DNA of 64,000 bases, taken from NCBI RefSeq assembly GCF_036370855.1, contig NC_088108.1:8951448-9015447 (forward strand). The letters are read 5' to 3'. Positions 13,546 through 25,928 of this stretch are shown here, one piece after another. Under the pieces are notes generated by a model. That model had not been told where the DNA came from. It searched no databases and saw nothing but the letters and a program-made list of their open reading frames with translations. Source of the DNA: Dromaius novaehollandiae. Its lineage: Eukaryota > Chordata > Aves > Casuariiformes > Dromaiidae. The translations under genes were made by a program, and so were the position numbers. Position 1 is the first letter of the stretch; the number at the start of each line of letters is the position of its first letter.

Positions 13546-15570
13546 TCCATATCTCAGATGAATAAGTTTTTCTTCAATGAATTTGCCAAGTCTCTTTCCT
13601 AAAGGTCAAAGAAAAATCATCTTGTATTTCCTGCTGAACTTGGTGGATCTTTTAAAAACCATTATGTTCATTCTTAGTATGTGTACTATAAGTACTGAAC
13701 ATCAACAGACCTTAGTCATTGCAGAAAGAAAATAGTCCCAGGGGAGTATAAAAACTCAGGGTTGATTACAATACCTTAAATAGAGATGATTTCAAGAAAT
13801 TTCTTTGTTCATATTTATTTAGTTGTTTTTGATTCAAAGGCAATGTTCTATTTGGATGTGGAAATTCAACTAACACTTTCCAAAATATGAAAGGCTAAAT
13901 GCCACATTTACAATTGTTTCTGAAAAGGGTTGACCTTTATTAAAGTAACTGAGTAAATACAATTCTGAAGGTTTTGTTTCTCTTGTAAATTAAATGGTAT
14001 GTTTGTAGATGGAAAGGTCAATTTTCAGTAAAGCTGAGCTTCAAAAACCATCACCTTTCTCAGCTAAATCAAAGGAGTTAATTAGTTTTACAGATGGAAT
14101 ACATAACATATAATTCTCTTATCTTTGCTGAAAAATCAACTGTTTATGGCATAAAGAGGATACACTTGTCATCATTAGGTGTAAATGTTTGTTTGCTGTA
14201 GCAGCAAATATAGGCTCAGTCTAACATACACAGCTTCATAAATGTTAGACACTGAGGTCCTCTGAGACGTTGGGTGTGGAGGCTTGTATATCCAAATCAT
14301 ACCCAATGTCAGACTTAACTTCAAATTTCTTCACTTTAATACTTCACTTTACTTCCATTTAGTAATTTTTTTCTGTCCTATATAAAAATATCCCTTTTTA
14401 TTAATGGGAAAATATCATAGTTTGTATTAACAATAAATGCATTAGGATAATATTACTAGGCGTCGATACTGCATTGAGAACTGCAGTTTTATCCCCTTTC
14501 CCTTACACTTACTAATCCAAGTCAGTTGTTATACCTAGTCATTTTTGCAACAACATCGACATGAGACATCACAAGTAGACACTAATGAACATAGTCTGAA
14601 CATCTGGGTGTATTAACTGGAAGTAGACTGGAAGGCCTGAATTCTCCTGTCTAGGTCTGGAATAAGTCTCACAACAGCAACTGCAGCCTTGTGGGAAATA
14701 AAGCGAGTGCCACATTATTGTCGTAGCTGTTCCTTACAGCCAGCATCCTCTGCTCCCTTGGACAGAAACCTGCTGGACAAAGGGACGGCCCCTCCTGACT
14801 CCAGAGCAGCCTCCAGCCTCCCTCTTTGTATGGCTTCTCCAAAGACCAGGGAGAGAAGGCAACAAGGTTTTCTCGATGTTTAGCATCTGTTTAAACCAGC
14901 ATTACAGAAAGGTGAACCTTTCAGCAAGTTTCGTGGGTGTCGCCAGAAAAAAAGGCATTTGAAGCCAGGTACGTATAGGGGGCAGGAAGAATTCAGCTCA
15001 TCGGAGAGGTGCATCACCACGGCAGAGCGACAGCAAGGTGGTTTCCTTCCTCCACGGCTACTGGAGATGTCCAGAAATTTCCTACAGACCTTACTTTCCC
15101 AGATTTGGCATGATCTTGTAATTTTTTCCTACAGTGCTCTGGATAGGTTAAATGCTATTTAGGGACTGTTATTATTTACAGCTAGATAAATGCCTGTTCA
15201 TACAAATCTAATCTGTTACATTTCCTCATAGAATAGATTAGGACAAACTCCACATATCCTTCCCTTGTTTGAAGCAGCAGCACTCATTTGATTAAAAAGT
15301 CATTTAAGTATCGTTATGCCTCCTTTCTCCACGCAAGCAGAATAGATCTAATATCGATATTTGTTCTCACGAAAGGGTGCCACATGGGAAAAAAAGAAGA
15401 GAGACTATCATGAAATTGTCTGAAGAGACATGTGAAAATAAAACAGCTTATGTGGAACACTGAGATTTGTAATAAGTGATGTGCAGACAACAGACACCTC
15501 CACTAAAGAGAGAGGAAACCTAAGAGATAAACATCAAAAATTTACAGGCAGATTTTCCAAGCTGCTTCAC

Positions 15571-15585
15571 TTTTTTTTTTTTTTT
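15571..15585. repeat. Poly-T tract, 15 bp
   Basis: A T15 run just left of the segment at 15.6 kb that is open on both strands. Confidence 0.95.
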
Positions 15586-15603
15586 ACTTTTAGTGGAAGC
15601 TAG

Positions 15604-15939
15604 GTGACCCAATCCTTCATAGCGGGTCTGCCACACTTAAAACTGGCAGCTGTTACAGATAATCCAACCTTTAATTTTGTACTGAATGTTATTAAACTAA
15701 ACAAAAGTTGTCTTGCTCTAGCAGAGAGCTGGGTCAAAGCGGTTCCACTGCTCAGTGCACACCAGGTCATTTGTACTATGGGCCAGAGGTTTAATCGAGT
15801 CCTCAACGGCAACAGCAAATCCACATTAGCATCTCGCAGCAGGCTCTCATGCAATTCCAGCACTAGCAGACTAACCAAATTGGGTTTCTCTAGCAATCAA
15901 ATGATTACACAGATGTGTGATTTATTAATCACATTTTAA
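15604..15939. other. Segment open on both strands, possible conserved noncoding element
   Basis: A 336-nt plus-strand frame and a 297-nt minus-strand frame (15600-15896) overlap almost completely in sequence of ordinary GC content, which is less expected by chance than in CpG islands. Neither peptide is recognisable. No splice sites flank the segment convincingly. The right end has AT-rich motifs such as 'gtgatttattaatcac'. It may be a conserved noncoding element or just a stop-poor stretch. Confidence 0.2.
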
Positions 15940-17140
15940 TGTCCTGCCTTTCTGTTTGATTTTCCAGAGTGGTGCATTCTCTGTATCCTGGCAATTTGGA
16001 GGCAAACAGTCAAGACTAGTTATTGAGTTCATCTAGGTTGAAAATAAAAAGGCACGTTCCATATCCTGAACAGAAAATTTCTGTTTAAAAACATCTCCAG
16101 CCAGAATATGGGTACGTACATGTTATAGTGTGAGTGCTTAGACATTACACGCGAATTTTATAGAGAACTCTGAAGTACAGAGTAGATACAGAGAAATTGT
16201 ATGGAAGCTGTAGGCACTGGGAGCTGGACCAGGAGACAACAGATCACCATTTTTCTGACATTTTCAGTACTGCAGTTCCCAATCTGCTCTTGCAACACAG
16301 AGGGAGCCTGCTCACTGCAGATTCACAGCGAGACTCAACAACCTTGTGCCACGCTCTACCTATGTACACAGCAGCTCTATAGAAAACCCATGCCCTAGCT
16401 TGTTAAGTGGCTCATTTAAAAAGTACAGCCTCTCAGGTGAAGGTTTTGAAGTTTATTACAGTTGTCGAAATGGATGTAAGGGTTGTAAAGGGTACAGGAA
16501 TTTTGGGACTGCTGAGGAAGTTCAGGCAAACATTTTGAAGTCTGTACAGTTGAAAGCAAATAATCAGTGGGCTCAAGTAACTACACTCTGCCAGTGTAGC
16601 CCACACATCATAGCAAAACACTAAGCTGTATGAATGTTGGGATCTTCAATCGGATATTGCTCATTTAAAAATGGAGCTGTGCAACTGTGGCCCTATCTCT
16701 TGTACTCATTTTTCTTGGAGCAGCAGTTTGACATTTCAAAAGATGAGAGGTACCTTTCAGCTTGAATAAACTCCGAAATCCATCTGTAAACACATTTGGC
16801 CTCATCTTGAGAAATGTCAGATTTCTGGAATTAACAGCATGGGTACAATCTTTGTGTCAGGACTTAGCCATGTGTATGAGAGCAGGCATGGATGCAGCAT
16901 TTTATACTGCACTTTATCGCATGTACAGTAGCTATGGTAAGAAATGCACGTTACACCCTGAAATAGGCCAACGTCTGTGTCCTACCGCACCAGTAAAATA
17001 GTAGCAAAAATAGACAAATGACAGAGTCAGTAGTGGGAGGGAAAACTTCTTCCACCTACTCCTCTGCCCCACTGTGATCGGTCCCTGCCTTGCCAGCTTT
17101 CCACGGAGGGATCCTTCTGCCGCTGGGTGACAATCCCCTG

Positions 17141-17280
17141 CGGTTATTCGTTATTGTGATTCATTGTTGGGGTTCCACTATTGTCACCTGAAATCCGGTC
17201 CTTGCTGTATTGAGCATTACACCCAGAAAAAGGCAGTTCCTGCCCTAAAAGCTTTGCAGTCCAGAGAAACAAAACAAACG
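17141..17280 (+). mobile_element. Ancient MIR/CORE-type SINE remnant, middle part
   Basis: A diverged SINE fragment. It begins with the TTATT-rich section ('cggttattcgttattgtgat') and passes a 'gttggggttcc' motif near 17.17 kb. It then continues through 'tgctgtattgagcattaca' to 'ggcagttcctgccctaaaag', 'ctttgcagtccagagaaac' and an A-rich stretch. Amniote genomes carry many copies of a MIR-like SINE with this order, in which the last section reads close to 'acagtccctgccccaaagag'. Such elements are RNA polymerase III-derived, nonautonomous and inactive in birds. The copy lacks the tRNA-like head and the conserved tail, and the tail-type sequence is seen instead in the separate fragment at 23.5 kb. 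The call rests on remembered consensus, so subfamily and ends are approximate. Confidence 0.6.
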
Positions 17281-17885
17281 TGAAGTGAACAACAGCCTGC
17301 AAACAGTGCTAGTGGCACGGTTTGATTTGTGTGTTTGTTCATAGCAGTGGTCTGTGGGCCCCAGGGGGTAATGGTCTATACGGGATCCAAGAAAGGCAAG
17401 GAAGAAGAGCAAGCTGATGTCACTGGGCTTAACCACACGCCACAGACGCCTTTTCTGCTCCAAAGGGGCCTCCGTGTTGAAAAAGCCTGAAAATCATAGC
17501 AGTTTACTTAGCAGTAGCTACCAGGTTAACCAGATGGAAAAATACTGAATTGCAGAAGAACGTATATGTCTCAAGACCACGAAATTCGAGAAGAGGTCTC
17601 ACAGAGGTACCCGAGCTTGTGTTTCCTCACACCCGCGTGTGAGAGAGCCAGCCATGCGCAGAGGAGAAGCATGCGGCTCCCGAGTGTGGGAGGTTTATTA
17701 ATGCCAGGGAATCCACCTGGTGTGGATCATCCCTCCAAAGCGCACGTGCTACTAGGCTGTATTTTTCATAAAGCAATTCATTCTATTACGATCTTTCAGA
17801 GAATAAGATTTTCACTGACCCAATAAAATATGTTAAAATTGCTTATAATGGCACTGCTTAGGATTAGGCAAGAAGCCATTATATC

Positions 17886-17935
17886 ATAGTTTACAGAACT
17901 GATGTCTAGTATTGAGTGTGCATATTGTAAACTAT
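17886..17935. repeat. Hairpin, 10-bp stem and 30-nt loop
   Basis: 'atagtttaca' (17886-17895) and 'tgtaaactat' (17926-17935) pair perfectly. Outward pairing continues only with mismatches and a bulge. The size is near that of a microRNA precursor, but the total stem is too short for a confident call. Confidence 0.75.
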
Positions 17936-18949
17936 AATGAAACGAGGACAAATTACTTTTGGATATATTTTCACTCTGCATTTTGTAATAACAACCATAT
18001 ATCAACATTTTTAATATTCTTTTCTCATGATTGAGTGCACCTATGTGGTTTGTTATCCTGCACAAGTAAATCTTACAATGTCATTTGGCAACTGTTACGT
18101 TCAAGCTGAAATACTCATACTTCTGAACTCTCTCCCTCCTCCCTTTACCTTGGGCTAAGGCTGAGGAGCAATAAGGATGACACACCAGAAGTCTGCATCC
18201 ATGTGGAGAACACGAGAACATTCCTGCTTCCTGCAAACACCTGCTTTGCCTCATGGCCAGAGACGCTGGGCTATTTACTCAGCAAATACCTTCTGATGTT
18301 GGATAGAATTTTCCTTCATTTTCCATCCCTCTTTCTAAAATTTATGATCATCCCCACACATCCACATTTTGGCTAATTCTTCTACTCTCATTTGTTGCTT
18401 CAGTTTCTTAAGTACATATATATTTTTTTCCACATGGAGAAGAATGTAGAGGCAGTAAGGCCTTTGTTGTTGGCACAAATTTAGCTTGGCCTCACTCAAA
18501 TATATCCAGATATAATGAAGAACAGATACTAAAATGAACAGTATAACCCACCTGTATCTGTACAATACCAGATCAAAGCCCTGTACATATGCATCTATAA
18601 ATTGGAGATAACACACAGATAAGCCAGATCTGGACTTTGTAACTGGTACTGTTTGTTCTGGAAATGCAACCTGAAGTCTTCTTGATCAACTGCTTCTCAT
18701 ATTCACCCTCCCATTTGACCTAAGTGGAATTACTGCAGTGAGAAAGGCAAACAGGATGCGCACAATTACAGGGCTTCTCAGGGAAGGGCTCAAAATCCAC
18801 CCTTTACTGCGGCTACCTGGGGAAGTACCTCACACAATATGCTTAAAAAGCAGAAACATTCAGAGAAGTTTATCAGATGAAACAAAGGAAAATGTGAAGC
18901 AACATCTGTTACATCTTCAAATCAGAAATGTTTTCAGACGAATATACAC

Positions 18950-20270
18950 AGATAACTCAAGCTCAGGAGTCTTAACAGAACTAGCCAGTGAGCTCTCTCT
19001 CAACCATCAATATTAATTTTAGCACGCTTTGACAACCTGAGAAAATATCAAAGAGCTGGTGGCTGCCAACATAATCTCAATATATGAGAAGTATATCTCT
19101 AAAATAACAGATTGGTTAGTCCTACATCAATAATAGAGCATAATAGAACAGTTCATTCAGGACTGTGTCAGCAAAGCACCTGAACCTAAAAATATTATAG
19201 ATGCCAGTCAGCATTGCTGGAAAGTAGATGTTGTTTTGGCAGGAGTGTGTCCCTGCTTGATAATGGCAACTCTTTTGAGGTAGGGTACATGAGTTCTTCA
19301 AGGCATTTGATTTAGTACCACATCAAATTTTGATTTAAAAATGCATATTACAGCAACATAACACAGGACAGATTAGATGGATTACTGGCCCACTGACAGA
19401 TCACAAAATACAGTTGCTATTGAGTGGATAGCAACTTTCATTTTGCTTCTATTGGTAACACTTCAGAATTGATTTGTGTTCCAGCAAACCCCAATATTTT
19501 TATTAACACTAAAGTTGGCAGAAAGGAGATGCTGCTGTTACAGTACAGTCTGAGTTACTTGGAAAAATGTTCACAAGACATAACATTTTAAAAGTAATAT
19601 TTTTAATTTTATCCAAATGTGCAGCAATCCATCCAGAACATGGGTGAAAGTGATACCTATGGATTAGGAGCCACTGAACAAGCTAGGGCATGTGTGCGTC
19701 TGATGCAGAGAAGCTCTGGAGTCATCACGCACAGATGCCTCAACACGAACACTCACTGCAGTTCTGTGGCAGTACAGGCTACTGCCAGCCTTGGGTAAAT
19801 AAAAGGAGGAGAAATTATCCAACTATCTTAACCTTCCTCACAGTGATGGCAAGAATGGTCTTAAAGTTATCTGATACCTACATTTGAGAAAAGATATGGA
19901 AATGCTAAAATGGCTTAAGAGAGCAAAGGGAAGACATGAGGCTAGGAAATGCCTTCTGCTCTGAGGGAGGATCAAGGAATGGCACTGCTCCAGTTTACCA
20001 AGGAGAAGGTGGAAATCATGGTATATAGTTACATCTGAAAAAAAAAGAAGCTGACAGGGCAGATTTTTGGCCTTCGTAAAAGCATAACAACACAACAACA
20101 AAAGGTTAAAATCAGACAAATCTCAAAAAATGAGAAAAATCTCAACATAGATTGAGTCCCTGGTTACAGAGGTAATTAAATATTGGAACAGGCGGCAGAC
20201 TCACTATCCTATGAGTCTTAAAAACAAGATTAGATACCTCTTTAAGAAATATGCTTTAATCCAATTACCT
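18950..20270 (+). mobile_element. Fossil CR1/L3-type LINE, degraded reverse transcriptase region
   Basis: A long, heavily mutated LINE remnant on the plus strand. Several blocks occur in the order expected for an amniote CR1 ORF2 and its 3' region. These are a 'cttaacagaactagccag' block near 18.97 kb, a 'gatgccagtcagcattgctg' block near 19.20 kb, and 'ggcatttgatttagtaccac' near 19.30 kb, which is the reverse transcriptase stretch reading like AFDLVPH. 'ccccaatatttttattaaca' follows near 19.49 kb. Near the end are 'taattaaatattggaacag' and 'aacaagattagatacctctt' (about 20.17-20.25 kb). Stops and indels interrupt every frame, so it cannot make protein. The middle (19.5-20.1 kb) is poorly conserved and may hold deletions. 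The family is inferred from the order of landmarks. The exact subfamily and both ends are uncertain. Confidence 0.78.
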
Positions 20271-20879
20271 TTTTAAAGGTGCTACAATTATATGCTAGTC
20301 TGCAAGTTGTCTAGGATACGGAAACCCTACCACATGCGCATGCAGAATGTTAGGACAGATTTTGTCAGATGGCTCAAAAAGTTTTTGAGTCTTCCCTGTC
20401 CTCTCTGGCCTCTGAGGAGAATAAAGATAATGAGTAAAATAGGATATGATGTGATCTGATGTGACCAACACGTCTGAAGAGGCCAGGAGCACTGTGATCC
20501 CCAATGCACATCAGTGAAATGTGTGTTTGGCTTGTCTGCTTCTTCTGAATCCTTCCGTGCTCTGCCCATGGCAGCTTTTGTCAGCAGAAAAAATACTTGT
20601 GGGGAAGTCCAGCTCAGCCGCAGGGTGCCCGGACAGAACAGGCACAGGCGGTGTTCAGAAAAGGTACAGGACCTGTCTAATTAGGATGAGGAGCTATGCA
20701 CATGGACGCTTTGGGACTTTAACAGCACAAATAGTCTCTACAGATTGTGTGGAACAGGGAGGGCGGTAAGAGGCAATTCCCATGCAGTTGGCCATCTCCC
20801 AGGCCAAACTTTAAGCCAGAATTCATCTCACCTAGTGGTAAACATCTGAGAGCCAGGCATTAATCTAAGCTAAATTATC

Positions 20880-20912
20880 CAGTGTCCTGCTCTGTACATT
20901 ACCAGGACACTG
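20880..20912. repeat. Hairpin, 10-bp GC-containing stem and 13-nt loop
   Basis: 'cagtgtcctg' (20880-20889) and 'caggacactg' (20903-20912) are exact reverse complements around a 13-nt loop. It is 3' of the 19-20 kb LINE fossil but not part of any element I recognise. Confidence 0.85.
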
Positions 20913-21360
20913 ACACCACCAGAAGGCGATCCATATTGCTCTAAAATAAGCGTCCAAAAAAGATGGAGTCAACGACCTGTTGATGCCTCCCTGCACTGGC
21001 CATAGAGCAGCCCAGATGATGAATTTATACTGGACATATAGTTTCTGGATGGATAAAATCAAGTGAGACAAACCCCATGCTAAATATCTTCCCCAAAGCA
21101 CAGCATTATTAGAGTTTCTTCATGAAATGCTGTAAAAATGTTTACATTGGCAAAATAACTCATCTTCCTTTCCTCTTATCCTTTTCCGAGAAACACTCAT
21201 ACGATTCCAGCTGAAAGGTCCCCAGAACCCCTCAGCCTGCGGCAGATATTCTACGCACATGGTTTCTTAAAACTAAATAATTTAAAACTGGCAAACCAAA
21301 AAAGCAGAAAAAATCTTCCAACAGGAAGTGGTATGTCCAATACTAAATATTCAATATCCC

Positions 21361-21535
21361 TGCAAGGGGAGCGGGGCTGCGTGGGGACTGCACGCGGGGC
21401 TGCAGTCTTGCTGGCAGCGAAGCGGCGCCGGTGCAGAGCGCGGTGCCGGAGGGAGCACCGCACCGCTCGGCGCGGGAGCGGGGACACGCTGGCGTTCAGG
21501 TGGCACAAAGCATTCAACCAGCTTCGGGCTGGCTG
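21361..21535. promoter_or_regulatory. Short CpG-rich block
   Basis: About 175 bp with dense CpG and GC-rich repeats of 'gcggggctgc' type. Overlapping open frames on both strands have no recognisable product. It is too short for a classic island and has no good splice donor at its edges. Confidence 0.3.
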
Positions 21536-22234
21536 GGAGTAGGAGAAACCTCTTCTATATGTTCACTGAAAATAAGCACTGCGGGTGCCACACAAGTGGG
21601 GCACAGATTTAATTTCAGTGAGGTGAATGCCGTTTTACAGTATTTACCTAACTCTAACGTAACACATTTTTTTTAGCATTTAGATACACTTGATTTTGAA
21701 TCTGAGATTTCAGTCTCCCTGACTTATTGGGCTTATTGGGTAATGGAGGTTCTTTGATCCTTTAAACCAGACTGAAATAGAAGACAGACTTGGAAAGCGT
21801 TACCCCAGATGAGATTTGGCAAAGAATCAATATTTTACAGTCTAAATATGTATTAATCCATGGCAGAACTAAACCATTTAAACTTTTTATACAGACATTA
21901 TTTTACCCTTGTGAAAGTGTATAAAAAGTGTATATTATAGTGTTAGTTTGCTGACTTTTATTTATGATATACTTATCTCACTGGGGAAAAGCAATAGCTA
22001 GTTATATCTGCCCAGGGAAAAATTATTGGGTGGTAGTTTCAAAAGAGCTTGAAAGATTTAGACAGCCAATTCCCAATGAACTGGGAGTTATGACAGGAGT
22101 TATGGCTCTAAATCATATAAGCAGTTTTGAAAATCCAGCTCCTCCTTCCTCCTTTATCTGTAAATGAGTTCATTTGTCTTCCATTTGCTTATTGTTACAG
22201 TCTCGGGCAATTTGAAGCTGCTCTGGAAACACAA

Positions 22235-22545
22235 CAGGCGAAACGCGTACGTGCACTGGCTTCTGCCATCAGCAGCACTGCATCCCGGGCTGGGGTCGGG
22301 CTGAGGGCGACCGCTCGCTATCTACCCCCTCGTCGGGGCCCACGAAGGACGCAGCGACTCGCGTCGTGGCCGTCGGTGGAGGTGACAGCGAGGGGCCCCT
22401 GCACAAGCTGGCATGCCAGAAAGCAGCACCAAGAACTGAGCAAAAGCTCCCCGGCGCCAGCGCGCCCGGCCGGGCGGCTCTGCACCCTCCGCCGCGTCCC
22501 CGCGACCACCAGCCGCGCGGTGGCCTCGCGCCGCATTACAATAAA
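22235..22545. promoter_or_regulatory. CpG-rich block
   Basis: About 300 bp of CpG-dense sequence between AT-rich flanks. Frames of 60-150 codons are open on both strands, as expected from the composition. No domain, signal peptide or splice pattern supports a gene. It could be an orphan CpG island. Confidence 0.3.
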
Positions 22546-23499
22546 CCAGCTCCTTCCTAAAATGAACCCTAAGCGCTTTCCTGATTAAAAAAAACAACCA
22601 AAAATACCCTTAATCTCTAAAGTCTTTTGTAACTAAGCCAATAAAAAAAAAACTGAGTAATTAAAAAAATTACACTGGTAGTTTCTCTGGCACCTCTTGC
22701 TTGAGCAACGCTTATAGTATTGATAAAATGAGAAATGATTTGATCACATCCTGGCAATAGCTGAAACTGAGCACAGATCTTTTCATTTAAATGTTTCTGC
22801 TTCGAACCAGCCATTTCATTTCCAATTTCCTTTTACTATAGAGCTCTAAAGTAAGAAGTACACAAATAACTACAGCTTATTCTTTTCTCTTCTTTTGGAC
22901 AATCCAGAACAGCTACCCACCATGTACCCTTAACACAATAGACAAATCAGAGGTTTTGATCAGAAAAAAACCAGATTGGCATGGAGAAACAGCCGATACA
23001 ATTTAAAATTAAGACCTAGTTCAGACTAAAACCTAGTGAGACTGAAAATAACTAGAAAACGTTTTCAAGCCAAAGTGATAAAAAGGAAAACTAGACACCA
23101 AAGAAATATACAACTTTTAGATGTATACATAACTTCATTTTAGACATGGATTTTTCTGCATTGCTCAAACTTAATTCTGGCTTATTGCCTTTCTGTTTCA
23201 TCTTTAACTTTCCCTCAGTAAATGACTTTCCTTTTTTGGACATCTTTATTAAAGAATTATTTGCACACTGACTCTATGCCATTCTAAGCATCATTATTTA
23301 GCATGTATATAATAGTAGTATGATCATATGAGATCAAGGAATAATGGGTCTATAGTACATCCAAAAGAGACAACCACTTCCCCAATGATGTTACCAAGGC
23401 TCACATCTTACTGTTTATATTACATGCTGGGTTTTAAAAAAAGTCAGCAGACTGCACATGTGTTGGAGATATGAATAGGTGAGGCAAGCAAAGGTACTA

Positions 23500-23630
23500 T
23501 CATTGCTATCCCCATTTCACAGGTGAAAAGCTGAGACTGAAAACTGAATGGACTTGCCTAAAATTGCAGACAGTAGCTGGCAAGATCAGAACTGACAGAC
23601 GGCCTGCCTGAATCCTAATCCATTAGTCCT
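23500..23630 (+). mobile_element. Ancient MIR-type SINE remnant, 3' part
   Basis: A recognisable MIR-like SINE tail. The landmarks are 'atccccatttcacaggtgaa', then 'aaagctgagactgaaaactg', then 'gacttgcctaaaattgcaga', then 'cagtagctggcaagatcaga'. It ends with 'gcctgcctgaatcctaatcc'. These are the same order and spacing as the MIR segment that in the consensus reads ccccatttta-cagatg, gaaactgaggc, acttgcccaaggtcac, agctggcagagc and then aacccag...tcctgactc. Divergence is high, as expected for an insertion that predates birds. Ancient MIR copies are sometimes retained as regulatory DNA, but nothing in this copy shows that. Confidence 0.72.
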
Positions 23631-24521
23631 AAAATCAGGGTGAAGTTGACTTTTGTAATGAATTATAATATTAATACACATAAGCCTGAAAAGATTTAAA
23701 TAAAATTATTCAAAACCTCCCACACTTGCAACTAAAAATTGACTAATATATGAACGTTATGAAGAAGAATGCCTCTCTCGCTCTCTGCCTGTTAACCCTA
23801 AAATACAATGCCTCCTTACTCAGACAAAAACGCTGCCTTCCGATCCGCGTGAGCAATAAGCGAGTGCACTCTTTTGTTCTGCTCGACTTCGGATCTGTCT
23901 TTGGTGTTGGAAAAGAAAGTTCTGAATCACCGATTCCACCTTCTCCCTCACTTGTCATGAGCTGTCTTTCTACTAAATAACTCCTGTTCTTGTCTCCTTG
24001 CTAGGGTGGTTCTTCCAACCAGGGTACAATCCTGTCTGTGGGTGTTACACAGCGTGCACACAACCTGGTTGATTTTCTCAGCAGCAAGCTGTGTAATATG
24101 CTATGTTCAAATGCTGTATAACAGGCATACGTGCCAGCCCTGCTGCAGAAGGGGATATGTCTGCAGCAAATTATGAAGTCTGCTTTGCATGTGTGCTAAA
24201 ATACCAATACTGTGGCTTCATTAGTTCTTATTGCCCCAGGCAGCCTGCTATGCCATTAAATTCTTCTATAAGCCTTACTACATCTCTTGTTCTGAAATCT
24301 TAGGATTTAAACTAGACGTGTTTGGTAACATATCTAGAGGCAGCTACTGTCATCTGGGTATCATCAGCACACACAACTCCATTGAAAGGACACAGTTTCA
24401 AGCAAATAATTCATATAAGAATTGACTTGCCATTGTGATATAGAATAGTTGCCAAAGGTGCTGTAGATAGGCAGGGTTCTACATCCATCACATATGGTGA
24501 CATTCTACATTTTAAGATCCA

Positions 24522-24594
24522 GTGGGTGAAATCTTGATCCCAGTGTCGTGAGTGCCGAAGCTCCCACCCATTTCACTGAGGTTAGGATTTCAGT
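24522..24594. repeat. Palindromic amniote interspersed repeat, copy 2
   Basis: The arms at 24526-24545 ('gtgaaatcttgatcccagtg') and 24574-24593 ('cactgaggttaggatttcag') are near reverse complements, with roughly 15 of 20 positions pairing. The centre contains 'gaagctcccaccca', where the family has 'aaactcccattgac'. This is the 'ggtgaaatcctggccc' flavour of the same dispersed palindromic family as the copy at 7.0 kb. Confidence 0.6.
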
Positions 24595-25928
24595 CCATAT
24601 GCGCACCATCATGTAAAGCTAGCAATATTTATAACATCCCTGGTAAACTATACTAGCTGAGCGTTCTTCCTGGCATGTATTGTTCTGAAGGCTCTAGATA
24701 CTGAATATTAGTGCAAGAAAGGGGAAAGCAGTGGCATGAATCACTCTCACGGTAAGGCAGAAAAGAGCCTTTGCTTCACTATTTGTTCCTAATACAGAAG
24801 GACGAGAAGCTGCATGCAATTCTCTATTATGCGCCAGGCAAAAACTAGGAGCCCGCCTTCACACAGCAGTGAGTTTGTGTATGTGCTCTCCCGCAAAAAG
24901 CCTGGGTTCAGCTCTATCCTTTCTTGAGACAGACATCCGTACACAGAGCGACAGATGGAACCGATGTCCCCGTTAATCAGTGAGGGTGAGGGGACACTTG
25001 ACTCTGAAAGCAGCAGAGTTTTTAGGGCTGCTGCACTGTGGGAGCAGTTAGCTGCAGGTGGCCCAGGCTGGTCTCACACTAGGACCAAACTAACGGAGGG
25101 GCCGGGCCTCCGGGGCACCCCGGCGGACGGCGCTGCTAGGAGCTCCTCTGCGGAGCACCCGAGGCTGCAGAAGTCACGTTTCTGCTTAATAGCACGGCAG
25201 CATCGTATTCCCTGCGGAGACGGGAGTGAGTCCATGCAGTCGTGCCTGTGCAGGCTGGAGCTGAAGGACCGCAAGACAACTCTGAATTAAGCTCCCTGTG
25301 TCTATGTAGAAATATAAGCACAATATGACAAAGTGCCTTATGTGGTACGTTATATTTGTTTGTTGCATTTTAGCATGTTTATTTATATAAGTGATGTTTA
25401 TCTATTTTTATGCTTGTGGTTAAATAAATCTCATAAAGCTTTTTAAAGAAATGAGATCTATATTTATTGAACATTATTTATATTTATTTCTGTATTTCAT
25501 ATTTATTCTATTTCTTGTGGATTGCAGTGGAGCACAGTACCAGACAGAAATAGCAAATGAACATCCTGCTCATTGCTCAGGGCGGCATCCGTACTGCCTG
25601 TGTCTGCGGCTATGACTTCAGTTCATTCCAGTCTCTTAAAGTTAATGAATGCTTTAAAAGCGTATTAAAAGCAACCAAGTGCAACAACATTGTACTGAAA
25701 ATTACAAATTTTGCCTAGTCCTATTTTGTTACCAGTTATTATGCTGATCTCTAAAAGCCATATACAAAGATCCATATTTAAGACAACTTGCAGGCCAAGA
25801 TGTAATTATAACACCCTAAAAGGTAGCTGTAGGTTTTTCTTTAAACTTGAATGGTCTATAACGGCAAAACCAGCAGCTGCCTAGCATTTCCTAGCAATTA
25901 ATGATAAGCTCTCCACCCCATCCAGTAC

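Larger units (their letters stand above)
7083..15603. other. Noncoding stretch, no gene seen
   Basis: The stretch holds a TGAA microsatellite, a 13-bp tandem duplication and a half copy of the palindromic repeat. The part at 11.58-12.35 kb has more even base composition but no recognised product on either strand. An unrecognised old repeat there cannot be excluded. Confidence 0.55.
15940..18949. other. Noncoding stretch with one SINE remnant
   Basis: Apart from the MIR-type remnant at 17.14-17.28 kb and the hairpin at 17.89 kb, nothing is recognisable. Plus-strand frames at 16.35-16.62 and 16.76-17.00 kb are open for 92 and 79 codons but have no known motif. Confidence 0.5.
22546..25928. other. 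Noncoding AT-rich stretch with repeat remnants
   Basis: The stretch contains the MIR-type tail at 23.50-23.63 kb and the palindromic repeat at 24.52-24.59 kb. A GC-richer section at 24.95-25.28 kb has a 111-codon plus-strand frame without recognisable motif. The 25.3-25.5 kb section is extremely AT-rich with repeated 'tatttat' words. Confidence 0.5.
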
